From Clostridium bowmanii (GTDB lineage: Bacteria; Bacillota; Clostridia; Clostridiales; Clostridiaceae), in contig NZ_JAHLDL010000002.1 of NCBI RefSeq assembly GCF_018861315.1, forward strand, positions 124,001 to 188,000: a stretch of DNA of 64,000 nucleotides, written 5' to 3'. A program made the position numbers and the translations under genes. Positions 25,312 through 34,898 of the stretch are shown here, piece after piece. The notes under the pieces are model-generated. The model had not been told where the DNA came from and searched no databases. It worked only from the letters and a program-made list of their open reading frames with translations. Numbering within the stretch: position 1 is the first letter of the stretch; every line of letters starts with the position of its first letter.

Positions 25312-28300
25312 TGGGAGAAGACACTAGGAGAGAACAATTAATTGATATTATTAATAAAGAGTTCGTTGGACCAGATCCAATTAATTATAAAAATATGATG
25401 CAGCCCAATGGTGAAGAAATTTTAAATGTGGATCCACCAAGAATTAGATATTCTGCGGGAATACTATTTCCACAAGGGGTATTAGATGACCAAGCAGATG
25501 CGCTAGATGAAACGGAAGCACCTAAGGAAACAACAACTGATTTACCTGAAGAGAAGACTTTGGAAGAAACAGAAGATAGAACGGGTGGTGGAAGAGAATT
25601 ACTTCAAAACGCAGAAGAACTAATAAATTTATCTAATGCATTTCGCCAATCTGCTATAAGTTTGACGGTCGCAGTAAATATGGGCGAAGATGTTAGAGTT
25701 GAGGTTAAAGCAGGGATTTATAATGCTGTTAAGAGCATAGATCCAGATACTGAAAAGAAATCCACAAAATACTTGCGTAGCCAATTGAATTGGAACAATA
25801 ATGGTCAAGTTGTTGAGTTACCGACAAAAAATGAAAGAATTAAAAAAATAGATGTTTACAATTCAGTAAAGAATACAAATTTAAAATTTGCAGTAACTAA
25901 TCGTTATAATGATTCCAAAACAAATAAGATTATCTATACATTTACGTTAGAAAATTCTAAAAAAATAGGTGATGAATCTGTTAGGGATGAAGATTGTTAT
26001 TTTCAAGTGGAGTTCAAAATATTTTGCAGGAATGGTTTTGCTTTTTTACCGGATAGTGAAAAAATAAATAATGATGAGGATTATCAATCAAATCAATTAC
26101 TATATAGAAATATAAAAAATTATGCCATTGGACATGGTTGTTCTGCAGATTGGAAAGAAGAGAATAATAAAGTAGTTGAAATTAAAACAGCTGTTTTTCC
26201 AACATATGAAATTAAGCCTGTAGTTCCTGCAAGTATTGAGGGCGTTTCTCTTGAAATGTATAAGATGAGTGATTTAGGAAATTTTACTGAAACTCTCCAA
26301 GAACTTAATCTAATGTGCGAAAAGTATAAGAACTGGATTGATGAATTGAAGTTAAAAAGTTTGCACCTTGTTGAATACAAAGAAACTACTAAACGCCACA
26401 TTTATAATTGTGAAAATTGCTATCAAAGAATGGTTGATGGAGTACAGCTCTTAAGTACAGATTCGAAAGTTATAAAAGCATTCCAATATATGAACAGAGC
26501 TATGTTGTTGCAACAACTTCATTACAATTTACCACTGCGGGAGTGGGAAGATAACGGGAGTGGCGAGATAGTACTCAACAAAAAATACGAGAATACGCTG
26601 AATATTAGTGAGACTTCTACTTGGTTTAACAATCACGGCCAATATGGAAAATGGAGACCCTTTCAGTTAGCATTTATACTTATAAATTTACGATCAATGG
26701 CTGATAAAACCTCTGATGATAGGAACAATGTGGATTTGATATGGTTTCCTACTGGTGGTGGTAAAACTGAAGCATATTTAGGACTGTCAGCATTTACGAT
26801 TTTTATTAGAAAACTTAATAATCTTGATGATTGCGGAACTACTATTTTGATGAGATATACTTTAAGATTATTGACAGCTCAACAATATGAGAGGGCTTCT
26901 TCTATGATTTGTGCCTGTGAAATTATAAGGCATGAAAAATGTGAAGAGCTTGGGGAATCGCGTATTACTATTGGTCTGTGGGTAGGAAAAGATTCTACTC
27001 CGAATAAAATGGCAGATGCAGTTAAGGCTTATAGAAGATTATATGATGGAAAAACTGAGGAAAATCCATTTATTATATTGAAATGCCCTTGGTGTGGAGC
27101 ACAAATGGGACCGGTTCACTTGAAAAATAAGCAAGTTAGAATTCCAGGATATAGAAAGTTAATGCATCCAAATCAAATTATATTTCAATGTTTTAATAAT
27201 GATTGTGACTTTTCAAAAGACAATTTCAATTTGCCTTTAATGATGGTAGATGATGCAATCTATGAAGAACCGCCTACACTTCTTATCGGTACGGTAGATA
27301 AATTTGCTATGCTACCTTTTATACCTGAGGCACAAAAGATATTTGGAATATATAATGATTATAGGAAAACTCCACCTGAACTGATTATTCAGGACGAATT
27401 ACATCTAATTTCAGGACCATTGGGGTCTATGGTAGGTCTCTATGAAACAATGATAAGTAGGCTGTGCATTGAAAATAGTGGAGAAACACAAATACACCCT
27501 AAAATAATTGCATCAACAGCAACTATTAGCCATGCAAAAGAACAATGTAATGCGCTATACAACTGTGGCAGAGATAAGGTCACGCAGTTTCCACCATCAG
27601 GCATTGACGCAGGAGATTCTTTTTTTGCTATTGAGGATAAAACAAAAGTTGGTAGATTATATGTTGGCATTATGGCTCTGGCATCTTCTTCATATTCTAT
27701 GACCAATATACGACTTTATGCATCTCTATTATATGGAGCAAAAGAACTTGATGTAGAGGAAGAAAGAGAAAGAGATCCTTATTGGACTAACTTAGGATAC
27801 TTCAACAGTTTGCGAGAACTAGGGCAAACTGCTACTTGGGTTAGTGCTGATATTGATGAATATTTGCACACAATGTATAAGCGCAGAATGAAGGACAAGG
27901 AAGAGGGATATAAACAAAAACGCAGATATATTTGGAGATGTGAAGAACTAACCAGTCGTATTCGTAGTGATAAAGTTCCAATGAGTCTTCAGAACTTAAA
28001 TATTAAATATCCAACGGAGCGTGATGAAAGTCGACCAGTTGATATCTGCCTTTCTACAAATATGATTTCTGTAGGTGTAGATGTTCCCAGATTGGGAATG
28101 ATGACTGTTACTGGCCAGCCCAAAACAACGTCAGAGTACATTCAAGCAACAAGTCGTGTAGGAAGAAGCGAAAGTGCTCCGGGTATTGTATTTATAACAT
28201 ATAGTCCAGGAAAACCAAGAGATCGGTCTTACTATGAATACTTTAAATCATATCATTCAAGAATATATTGCCATGTTGAGCCAACAAGTGTGACACCATT

Positions 28301-28706
28301 CTCAGCTCCTCTAAGAGAAAGGGCGTTGCATGCTATTTTAGTAGGAATGATTAGATTGTTAGGAACTAAGGATACATATAATAATCCTAAAATATTTCCA
28401 AAAGATGAGGAACTGAAAGATATTATTAAAGTAATTGAATCAAGAGTAAAATCAATTGATGAGGACGAATTCAACAATACCAGCACTCATATACAAGAAA
28501 TTATGAAAACATGGAAAAATAACTTACCACAAAAGTATCATGATTTTACTGCACAATCTGTAGTACCACTAATGTACCCAGCAGGAACAATTCCCAATGT
28601 AGATTGGGGAGGACGTGGAATACCTACACCTACTTCAATGAGAAGTGTTGATTCTACTTGTGAAGTATATGTTTTGAAAAATGAGTATTCTATGGAGGAG
28701 GATTAA
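25311..28706 (+). CDS. drmA: DISARM helicase DrmA
   Basis: The 1131-residue protein is an SF2-type helicase: Walker A WFPTGGGKTEAY (about 477-488), the DELH box in LIIQDELHLI (about 690-700), and motif VI QATSRVGRSE (about 943). A Cys set CPWCGAQ and CFNNDC (about 590-635) suggests a zinc knuckle in the insert. Length and order fit DrmA, which with DrmB blocks incoming unmethylated DNA. GTGAGGTGG supports ATG 25311 over GTG 25302. Its stop is two bases from drmB's start. Confidence 0.88.
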   Translation: MGEDTRREQLIDIINKEFVGPDPINYKNMMQPNGEEILNVDPPRIRYSAGILFPQGVLDDQADALDETEAPKETTTDLPEEKTLEETEDRTGGGRELLQNAEELINLSNAFRQSAISLTVAVNMGEDVRVEVKAGIYNAVKSIDPDTEKKSTKYLRSQLNWNNNGQVVELPTKNERIKKIDVYNSVKNTNLKFAVTNRYNDSKTNKIIYTFTLENSKKIGDESVRDEDCYFQVEFKIFCRNGFAFLPDSEKINNDEDYQSNQLLYRNIKNYAIGHGCSADWKEENNKVVEIKTAVFPTYEIKPVVPASIEGVSLEMYKMSDLGNFTETLQELNLMCEKYKNWIDELKLKSLHLVEYKETTKRHIYNCENCYQRMVDGVQLLSTDSKVIKAFQYMNRAMLLQQLHYNLPLREWEDNGSGEIVLNKKYENTLNISETSTWFNNHGQYGKWRPFQLAFILINLRSMADKTSDDRNNVDLIWFPTGGGKTEAYLGLSAFTIFIRKLNNLDDCGTTILMRYTLRLLTAQQYERASSMICACEIIRHEKCEELGESRITIGLWVGKDSTPNKMADAVKAYRRLYDGKTEENPFIILKCPWCGAQMGPVHLKNKQVRIPGYRKLMHPNQIIFQCFNNDCDFSKDNFNLPLMMVDDAIYEEPPTLLIGTVDKFAMLPFIPEAQKIFGIYNDYRKTPPELIIQDELHLISGPLGSMVGLYETMISRLCIENSGETQIHPKIIASTATISHAKEQCNALYNCGRDKVTQFPPSGIDAGDSFFAIEDKTKVGRLYVGIMALASSSYSMTNIRLYASLLYGAKELDVEEERERDPYWTNLGYFNSLRELGQTATWVSADIDEYLHTMYKRRMKDKEEGYKQKRRYIWRCEELTSRIRSDKVPMSLQNLNIKYPTERDESRPVDICLSTNMISVGVDVPRLGMMTVTGQPKTTSEYIQATSRVGRSESAPGIVFITYSPGKPRDRSYYEYFKSYHSRIYCHVEPTSVTPFSAPLRERALHAILVGMIRLLGTKDTYNNPKIFPKDEELKDIIKVIESRVKSIDEDEFNNTSTHIQEIMKTWKNNLPQKYHDFTAQSVVPLMYPAGTIPNVDWGGRGIPTPTSMRSVDSTCEVYVLKNEYSMEED

Positions 28707-28708
28707 AA

Positions 28709-30550
28709 ATGGCTTATTCAGTTAAACCAGTCAGAAGGTCTCAATTAATTAGCCCTTGGGGGGTTGGTGCTATTGTACCATTTCCAGAAGATGAATCTTT
28801 AATGATTGCAGGTCTTGATATGTGGACATTTGGAAACAGCAAGTCGGAATTCATCATTAAAGACGAAAGATTGGAAAAAAGGTTAGGAGTAAAAGAATTA
28901 CGAAGACCTCCTGATTTTAGAGATCCTGATTCAGACATAACAAATGCATTAATTAAAATACCAGCAGTTCGGTTTCCGAGGTGGCTATATTGTCCTTTCT
29001 GTGGAACAATGAGTAAATCTAGTTACTATTCTGCACAAGAAAGATGCAGTGGATATGAGTGGCCTCATGGTAGATCTTGTGCGGGCAAAAAGTTTAGAAG
29101 AAAGCTTATTCCTGAGAGGTTTATTGTTGTGTGTGAAGATGGTCATGTTGATGATTTTCCTATTATGGAGTGGGTCCATCACAATCTAAGCAATTCAAAA
29201 CCAAAGGATACATGCAGGTTGCGAAGAAGTACTGGAGGTGTTTCTGCATCTTTAACAGGTGTTTTTTATGAATGTTCTTGTGGTGCTAAGCGAAGTATGG
29301 CAGGAGCTACTAATGATGGAGCATTAGAGAAGGTAGGATATAAATGTAAGGGTTCAAAGCCTTGGCTTGGGGTTGAGACTGATATAGAACATCCATGTGA
29401 AAAGCCAGTTAAAGTTGTACAACGTGGTGGAGCAAATGTGTGGTTTGGTGATGTTAGAAGCTCAATTTATATACCGGTTGATACTGCCAACGCAAGCAGG
29501 CTAGTACTTAGGGTGTTAGAAGATAATTTTGAAATGATAGATAGTCAGAGAGTTAATGGAGAGATTAATCGAGTTATTATTGATATAATTTCAAAGAAAC
29601 AAAATGTTAATGCGAATGATCTATATGAAGCCGCTTTGCGAAGAATTGAAAATATAGAGTGTGAAGAAGAAGTGACTGAAGAAATGTCTGAAGAAGCTTA
29701 TCGACTAGCTGAATATAATATGTTAGTTAAAGATAGTGGTGGAGATAAGATAGCTTTCCATTCGAAAAATTATTCTGTTTGTGAATATAATCCTGCGATT
29801 CACCCATTTTTTAAAAGCATTTCACTTGTTCCTAAATTGAGAGAAACAAGAGCTTTCGTAGGATTTTCAAGACTTCAACCGAATGATGGTCAAAGTATTA
29901 AAGATAAGAAAAAGATGCTTAGGTTGGGTGGTATAGATTGGTTGCCTGCAATTGAAGTATATGGTGAGGGTATATTTTTTGAGTTTAATTTTGAAGCACT
30001 TGAAGAATGGTCGAAAAGGCTTGATGTAATAAGTAGAGTGCAGCAGTTGAGTAAACCATATAATGCAATGTTAGAACGAAGAAATTCTCAAGAGTGCCAA
30101 CTTAATGCCAAATATGTAATGATTCACACATTTGCACATATTCTTATTAATCAGCTAAGCTTTGAGTGTGGATATGGAAGTTCTTCTATTCGCGAAAGAT
30201 TATATTGCGATAAGGGAGAGGAGGAACATTCTATGTATGGAGTGTTAATTTATACTGCATCTGGGGATGCTGAAGGCTCACTTGGAGGTCTAGTAAGACA
30301 AGGATTGCCAGATAGAATTGAGGATACTATTCTTGATGCAATTAAAAATGCAAAATGGTGTTCATCAGATCCTGTGTGCATACAATCACCTGGACAAGGA
30401 CCAGATTCTTGTAATTTATCAGCCTGTCATAACTGTGCCTTGTTACCAGAAACTTGTTGCGAAAATGGCAATAGACTTTTGGATAGAGCACTTATTGTTG
30501 GAACTCTTGATAATTCTAATATAGGTTTTTTTGATATTGATGAAATTTAG
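28709..30550 (+). CDS. drmB: DISARM protein DrmB (DUF1998)
   Basis: The 613-residue protein starts with the DrmB signature VRRSQLISPWGVGAIVPFPE and has a zinc-binding CPFCGTMS (about 96) and VCEDGHVDDFPIMEWVHHN. The C-terminal DUF1998 domain contains HTFAHILINQLSFECGYGSS and a Cys cluster CNLSACHNCALLPETCC. DrmA and DrmB form a complex in characterised systems. GGAGGAGG is a strong ribosome binding site. It is the last gene of the operon, and no drmC follows. Confidence 0.9.
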   Translation: MAYSVKPVRRSQLISPWGVGAIVPFPEDESLMIAGLDMWTFGNSKSEFIIKDERLEKRLGVKELRRPPDFRDPDSDITNALIKIPAVRFPRWLYCPFCGTMSKSSYYSAQERCSGYEWPHGRSCAGKKFRRKLIPERFIVVCEDGHVDDFPIMEWVHHNLSNSKPKDTCRLRRSTGGVSASLTGVFYECSCGAKRSMAGATNDGALEKVGYKCKGSKPWLGVETDIEHPCEKPVKVVQRGGANVWFGDVRSSIYIPVDTANASRLVLRVLEDNFEMIDSQRVNGEINRVIIDIISKKQNVNANDLYEAALRRIENIECEEEVTEEMSEEAYRLAEYNMLVKDSGGDKIAFHSKNYSVCEYNPAIHPFFKSISLVPKLRETRAFVGFSRLQPNDGQSIKDKKKMLRLGGIDWLPAIEVYGEGIFFEFNFEALEEWSKRLDVISRVQQLSKPYNAMLERRNSQECQLNAKYVMIHTFAHILINQLSFECGYGSSSIRERLYCDKGEEEHSMYGVLIYTASGDAEGSLGGLVRQGLPDRIEDTILDAIKNAKWCSSDPVCIQSPGQGPDSCNLSACHNCALLPETCCENGNRLLDRALIVGTLDNSNIGFFDIDEI

Positions 30551-30853
30551 TTGAATGAATAAGGAAATTATATGTATATTGTATTGGAGAAAAGGAGTGA
30601 TGCAAAAGTTATATAATTATATGAAGTAGAGGATTATAGAATGGTAGTGAGAAGAGCTATACCTATGGCAATCAAAATTAAAAAGTTAATTAAAACATTT
30701 GGAAAAATATGAATTTATTTTATACTCATTGCCACCAGCGAAGCTGATGAAATATATATTTATTTTGAATAATAATAGCAAGTCATATTATTATGTTTTA
30801 TAGTAAAGTAATACATTTTGTGAATATAGAATGCTTTTTTAGGAGGACATATA
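30551..30853. other. Gap between DrmB and the McrB-like gene
   Basis: No gene is supported. It must hold the promoter for the McrB/McrC pair. AGGAGG at 30841-30846 is the ribosome binding site of the next gene. Confidence 0.4.
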
Positions 30854-32317
30854 ATGGATACGAGTAGCACAAATGCTTTAACTATTGCATATTATTTGTC
30901 AAGGTTTGATAAGTTAGCTGTGAAGAATCTGGGATATGCTAATTATACAGAAGCTTTTGAAAAAACAAGCAAAATAATTCATGCGAACCCAGCTAATATA
31001 AAAAACATGAGAGATGGATTTGATCCAATTCATGAGAATAAAAGAGTAGGATGGTATCAAAGGAAAATGACAAAAAGTAGATGCAGAATTGTTGACGAAT
31101 ATAGCAAATACACTGAAGAAGAATTAAGAAAGACTGTGCTAGATATATTAAGTGAAAATAATGCAAATAAAATAGTAAAAGAAGAAATAGTTGTTGATGA
31201 TTTAGAAATTTTAATAGAATACATAAATTCTTATATTATAACTAGATCGTTCCTATACTCACCCGTAACCCTCTCAAACTTCTACCTCTCCCTAAAAACT
31301 AAACCTTTCGTTATCCTAGCAGGTATAAGTGGTTCAGGTAAATCTAAACTTGTAAGATTATTTGCAGAAGCAATTGGAGCAACTAAGGAGAATGGAAGAT
31401 TTAACATGATTTCTGTTAAGCCAGATTGGAATGACAGTACAGAGCTTTTAGGTTACAAAAATATAAATGAGGAGTTTGTGCCAGGCAAGCTTATTAAAAT
31501 TATTTGTGAAGCTTCTAAAGCTGAAAATAAGGACAAACCTTATTTTATATGTCTAGATGAAATGAATTTGGCTAGGGTGGAGTATTATTTGAGTGATTAT
31601 CTAAGTCTTATTGAGTCTCGTGAAGTAAGTGAAAGTGGCGAAATTTTAACGGATAAATTATTTTCTGTAGATTATTTAGGTGAGAATAATCCTTATAGTA
31701 ATCTTTATATTCCTGAGAATATTTATATCGTAGGGACTGTTAATATGGATGATACTACTTTTGCCTTTAGTAGAAAGGTTTTAGATAGGGCTAATACTAT
31801 TGAGTTTTCTGATGTCAATCTACAAAGTCTTGATTTCCCAGATGAAGATATTCAGTGTAATGTTTTAAAGAATAATTTTTTAAAGACCTCATTTCTAACT
31901 ATTAAGGATGCTATAAGGTATGATAAGGATTATGTAAATGAAATTAATAATAAGATTATAGCTATAAATAGCATTTTAAGGATAGGAAATAAGCATTTTG
32001 GGTATAGAGTTCGTGATGAGATAGTTTTCTATATGCTTGAAAATAAAATTGCTGGCTTACTTTCAGAGGATAATGCCTTTGATTTTCAAATTATGCAGAA
32101 GGTGCTGCCTATAATTACTGGCAGTGAGTACATAGTAAAAGAAATACTTATTAAGATTTTCAATTATTGTAGTCCGAGTGGAGAAATAGCTGATGGTACG
32201 GAATATTTAGATGATGCTGAAAAGTTTAAAGAAAATGCACTATATATTGAAAGTGCAGATAAAATTATAAAGATGTTAAGAGGTTATGAAGATGGTTTCG
32301 CTTCTTTCTGGGGATAA
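30854..32317 (+). CDS. McrB-like AAA+ GTPase/ATPase subunit
   Basis: The 487-residue protein has a poorly recognised N-terminal part (1-140), then an AAA+ module of the McrB type: Walker A ILAGISGSGKSKL (about 154-166), Walker B FICLDEMNLARVEYYL (about 230-245) and IVGTVNMDDTTFAFSRKVLD. McrB hydrolyses GTP and drives McrC nuclease against modified DNA. The next gene overlaps its end and encodes a McrC-like nuclease. A short stretch at 31256-31320 uses unusually C-rich codons compared with the rest of the gene. Confidence 0.82.
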   Translation: MDTSSTNALTIAYYLSRFDKLAVKNLGYANYTEAFEKTSKIIHANPANIKNMRDGFDPIHENKRVGWYQRKMTKSRCRIVDEYSKYTEEELRKTVLDILSENNANKIVKEEIVVDDLEILIEYINSYIITRSFLYSPVTLSNFYLSLKTKPFVILAGISGSGKSKLVRLFAEAIGATKENGRFNMISVKPDWNDSTELLGYKNINEEFVPGKLIKIICEASKAENKDKPYFICLDEMNLARVEYYLSDYLSLIESREVSESGEILTDKLFSVDYLGENNPYSNLYIPENIYIVGTVNMDDTTFAFSRKVLDRANTIEFSDVNLQSLDFPDEDIQCNVLKNNFLKTSFLTIKDAIRYDKDYVNEINNKIIAINSILRIGNKHFGYRVRDEIVFYMLENKIAGLLSEDNAFDFQIMQKVLPIITGSEYIVKEILIKIFNYCSPSGEIADGTEYLDDAEKFKENALYIESADKIIKMLRGYEDGFASFWG

Positions 32318-34679
32318 TGTAAATATAATTTCTATTAAAACAGATGATTTTACACTGAATTTTATGGGTAGCATAAGTAATAAAAAAGCTGAGGCAATTA
32401 AGGCTAATTTAAATATTCCTGCTTTTATAAAGGTGATAAGTGATGAATATTTACCTTCGCAAATAGAAACAAAAACATTATGCACAAATGGAGAGCTTGA
32501 ACGTAATAGTGGGTATAATATGTTTCCTTGTTTCTTTGAGGATGGGATTTACCAAATTTGGCTGGAGAAAAATACTGAAAGTAATATTGAGATATATCAC
32601 ATTAGCAGTGACATAAGAAAAAAAATAACCACTATTGGGAAAAATCTTATAGGGGCTTTCTCCTTCAGTGGAGAGATTGGGTATTCTACTTTTAAAGTTA
32701 AAAAGCGAGGAAGAATAGTTTTAGAGCTGACCATTGAAGTTTTTCCAACAAAAATGGATTACAGAAAAGATTATTTTGAAATTATGAATGATGTAAATGA
32801 TGAGATAGCTTCTTTAGCATTTGAATTTTTAGGTAAAACCTATCATAGTTCGGGCCTTTCTGATGTTAAACACCAAACAGCAGCGGAGTTTGTTAGTATT
32901 TTAAAGATTATATTTAACATCTTAGAAAGGGCTTTAATTCGTATTGAGAAAAATCCTAAACATATTATGTTAAATAGCGATGTGGTTAATAAATTTGAAA
33001 AAGCGAAGAGACCATCTAGAAATTCATTGAATTATTTAAGGAAGCATCCTCAGGTATTAGCGAAAAGTAGTAGGGGTTTTATAACCATTAATGAAGATAA
33101 ATATATACCTACGCAGGTGCTAGAAAATAAGAAGATCACCACCATAGATATATTTGAGAATAGGTATGTAAAATATATTTTGAAATCTATAATAAAGAGG
33201 CTTTCTACTATTAAAAATATCCTTCAAATTAATAATAGAGCAGATAATGAATATTATACTTTAATATGTGATTTGAAAAAGAAGCTGGAGTTTCATTTGA
33301 ATTCATTTTTCAAAAATATTGGTGAGTTAACTGGAAGAAAAAGTATGAGCTTAGTATTTCAGATGGCTCCTGGATATAAACAGGTTTATTATAATTATAT
33401 GCTTTTGAAAAAGGGACTTACTCTAAGTGAGGACATTTATAATATAACTCCTAAAAAGCTTTGGAAGCTTTATGAAATATGGTGTTATATGAAGCTGCAC
33501 AATATTTTAAAGGATATGGGCTATGAGGTAGAAAACTATGGAATTATTAGAGCAACAGATAATGGATTATCTCTTTCTCTAATTCAAGATAAAGAAGCTA
33601 GTATGACTTATTCTAATAATGAAGGAAAGAAAATAGAACTATGGTACAACAAAAGCTATTCAAAGCTACCAACTGTAAGCCAAAGACCGGATACAGTTTT
33701 GTGTCTTAAAAGTTCAGATAATGATGAAAGAATTTATATATTTGATGCTAAGTATAGGTTATGTGTAGAAGGTAATGTTATAGGTCCTATGGAAGACGAC
33801 ATTAATGTAATGCATAGATATAGAGATGCAATTGTTGAAGAAATGGGAGAAACTATGCAATTTAAATATAAAACCTTTGGTGCTTATGTTATGTTTCCAT
33901 ATAGTGATGAGAGTAAATTTTATCATCATAAATATTATAAAAGCATTGAAAGTGTTAATATAGGAGCTTTCCCTATGCTTCCAGGTAGCACAAATTTAAT
34001 TAGAAAGCATTTAGAGAAAATATTATGTCTATCAACAATTGAAGCAAAGCAGGAAAGAGTTGCAGCTGATGAATTTGATGATTACGCAAAGTTCAAGCTT
34101 GAAAATGTTATGGTTGTTAATGTTAAAGATGAAGAGCATTTAAAGGCTTATGTTAAAAATAAGTTTTATCATATACCTGCAAGTAGATTGTCTAATGTTA
34201 GGCTGGGAGTTGCGTATTTAGCTTTTTATGAATCTAAAAAATCCTTTAGTGAAGGTAGCAGCGGCATAAATTTTTATGGAAAAATAAAAGAAGTTAAAAG
34301 GTACAAACGTTATATGTGCACCGACATCCCAGTTAAAAGAGGGAATGAGGAGGAGGAATATTTAAGGTTTGAATTAGAAGAGTTAATTGAAATTAATAAT
34401 ATTAAACCTGTGGAGTATGGAACGCAACTCATTACATATACTACCCTGTATTTACTTAAAAACGCAGGTAATATCCATGAGCTTAAACTTAAAGATAGGG
34501 ATGAGATTGAACTTTATAAACTTTTGAAGAAAATTTCAAAGGAAAAGGGAGTAAAACTTCTGCGAAAAACTGACTCTTATGTTTTAGATGGGAAAGTTAT
34601 TGAAATGCTTGGGCATGGGGAAGTTAGGGTTGATGGGAGGATAGTTGAGGCTATGGAGCTTGAGGGTGAGTGGTTGTAA
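32292..34679 (+). CDS. McrC-like DUF2357 / PD-(D/E)XK nuclease subunit
   Basis: The 795-residue protein has an N-terminal DUF2357-type region (about 60-380: VLENKKITTIDIFENRYVKY, then YKQVYYNYMLLKKGL) and a PD-(D/E)XK nuclease core, SQRPDTVLCL (Asp at about 467) followed by YIFDAKYRL (about 480-488). Paired with the upstream McrB-like AAA+ protein it should form a modification-dependent (type IV-like) restriction enzyme. It overlaps the upstream gene by 26 bases. ATG 32292 is preferred because AAGAGG is too close to ATG 32286. Confidence 0.82.
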   Translation: MVSLLSGDNVNIISIKTDDFTLNFMGSISNKKAEAIKANLNIPAFIKVISDEYLPSQIETKTLCTNGELERNSGYNMFPCFFEDGIYQIWLEKNTESNIEIYHISSDIRKKITTIGKNLIGAFSFSGEIGYSTFKVKKRGRIVLELTIEVFPTKMDYRKDYFEIMNDVNDEIASLAFEFLGKTYHSSGLSDVKHQTAAEFVSILKIIFNILERALIRIEKNPKHIMLNSDVVNKFEKAKRPSRNSLNYLRKHPQVLAKSSRGFITINEDKYIPTQVLENKKITTIDIFENRYVKYILKSIIKRLSTIKNILQINNRADNEYYTLICDLKKKLEFHLNSFFKNIGELTGRKSMSLVFQMAPGYKQVYYNYMLLKKGLTLSEDIYNITPKKLWKLYEIWCYMKLHNILKDMGYEVENYGIIRATDNGLSLSLIQDKEASMTYSNNEGKKIELWYNKSYSKLPTVSQRPDTVLCLKSSDNDERIYIFDAKYRLCVEGNVIGPMEDDINVMHRYRDAIVEEMGETMQFKYKTFGAYVMFPYSDESKFYHHKYYKSIESVNIGAFPMLPGSTNLIRKHLEKILCLSTIEAKQERVAADEFDDYAKFKLENVMVVNVKDEEHLKAYVKNKFYHIPASRLSNVRLGVAYLAFYESKKSFSEGSSGINFYGKIKEVKRYKRYMCTDIPVKRGNEEEEYLRFELEELIEINNIKPVEYGTQLITYTTLYLLKNAGNIHELKLKDRDEIELYKLLKKISKEKGVKLLRKTDSYVLDGKVIEMLGHGEVRVDGRIVEAMELEGEWL

Positions 34680-34836
34680 AAACAACTGCAACCGATTGAT
34701 AATCTACCGCTATATTTATAAAATATTTATTAAGTTATTAAAGCAACTAGTAAAAATCAAAAATATAAATTAAGTCAACCGATGATATTGATGCTTTTGC
34801 AGACGGTTTCAGTGCTTTATATAGATTATCCAAATT

Positions 34837-34853
34837 GCCAGACGCTGTCTGGC
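34837..34853 (+). promoter_or_regulatory. Perfect inverted repeat upstream of the pRiA4b-type gene
   Basis: GCCAGAC-GCT-GTCTGGC: a 7-bp perfect stem in the 194-base gap, 45 bases before the start codon. It is GC-rich for the region. Operator or attenuator; function unknown. Confidence 0.45.
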
Positions 34854-34898
34854 GAATTAGGCTGGTAACCCATGGTGAAGGAGGGGTATTTAGATAAT

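Noticed and set aside
25311-30550. BREX or Druantia system
   Set aside because: Helicase plus DUF1998 with the VRRSQLI start and DrmE fit DISARM; no BREX-specific genes (brxC, pglZ) are present.
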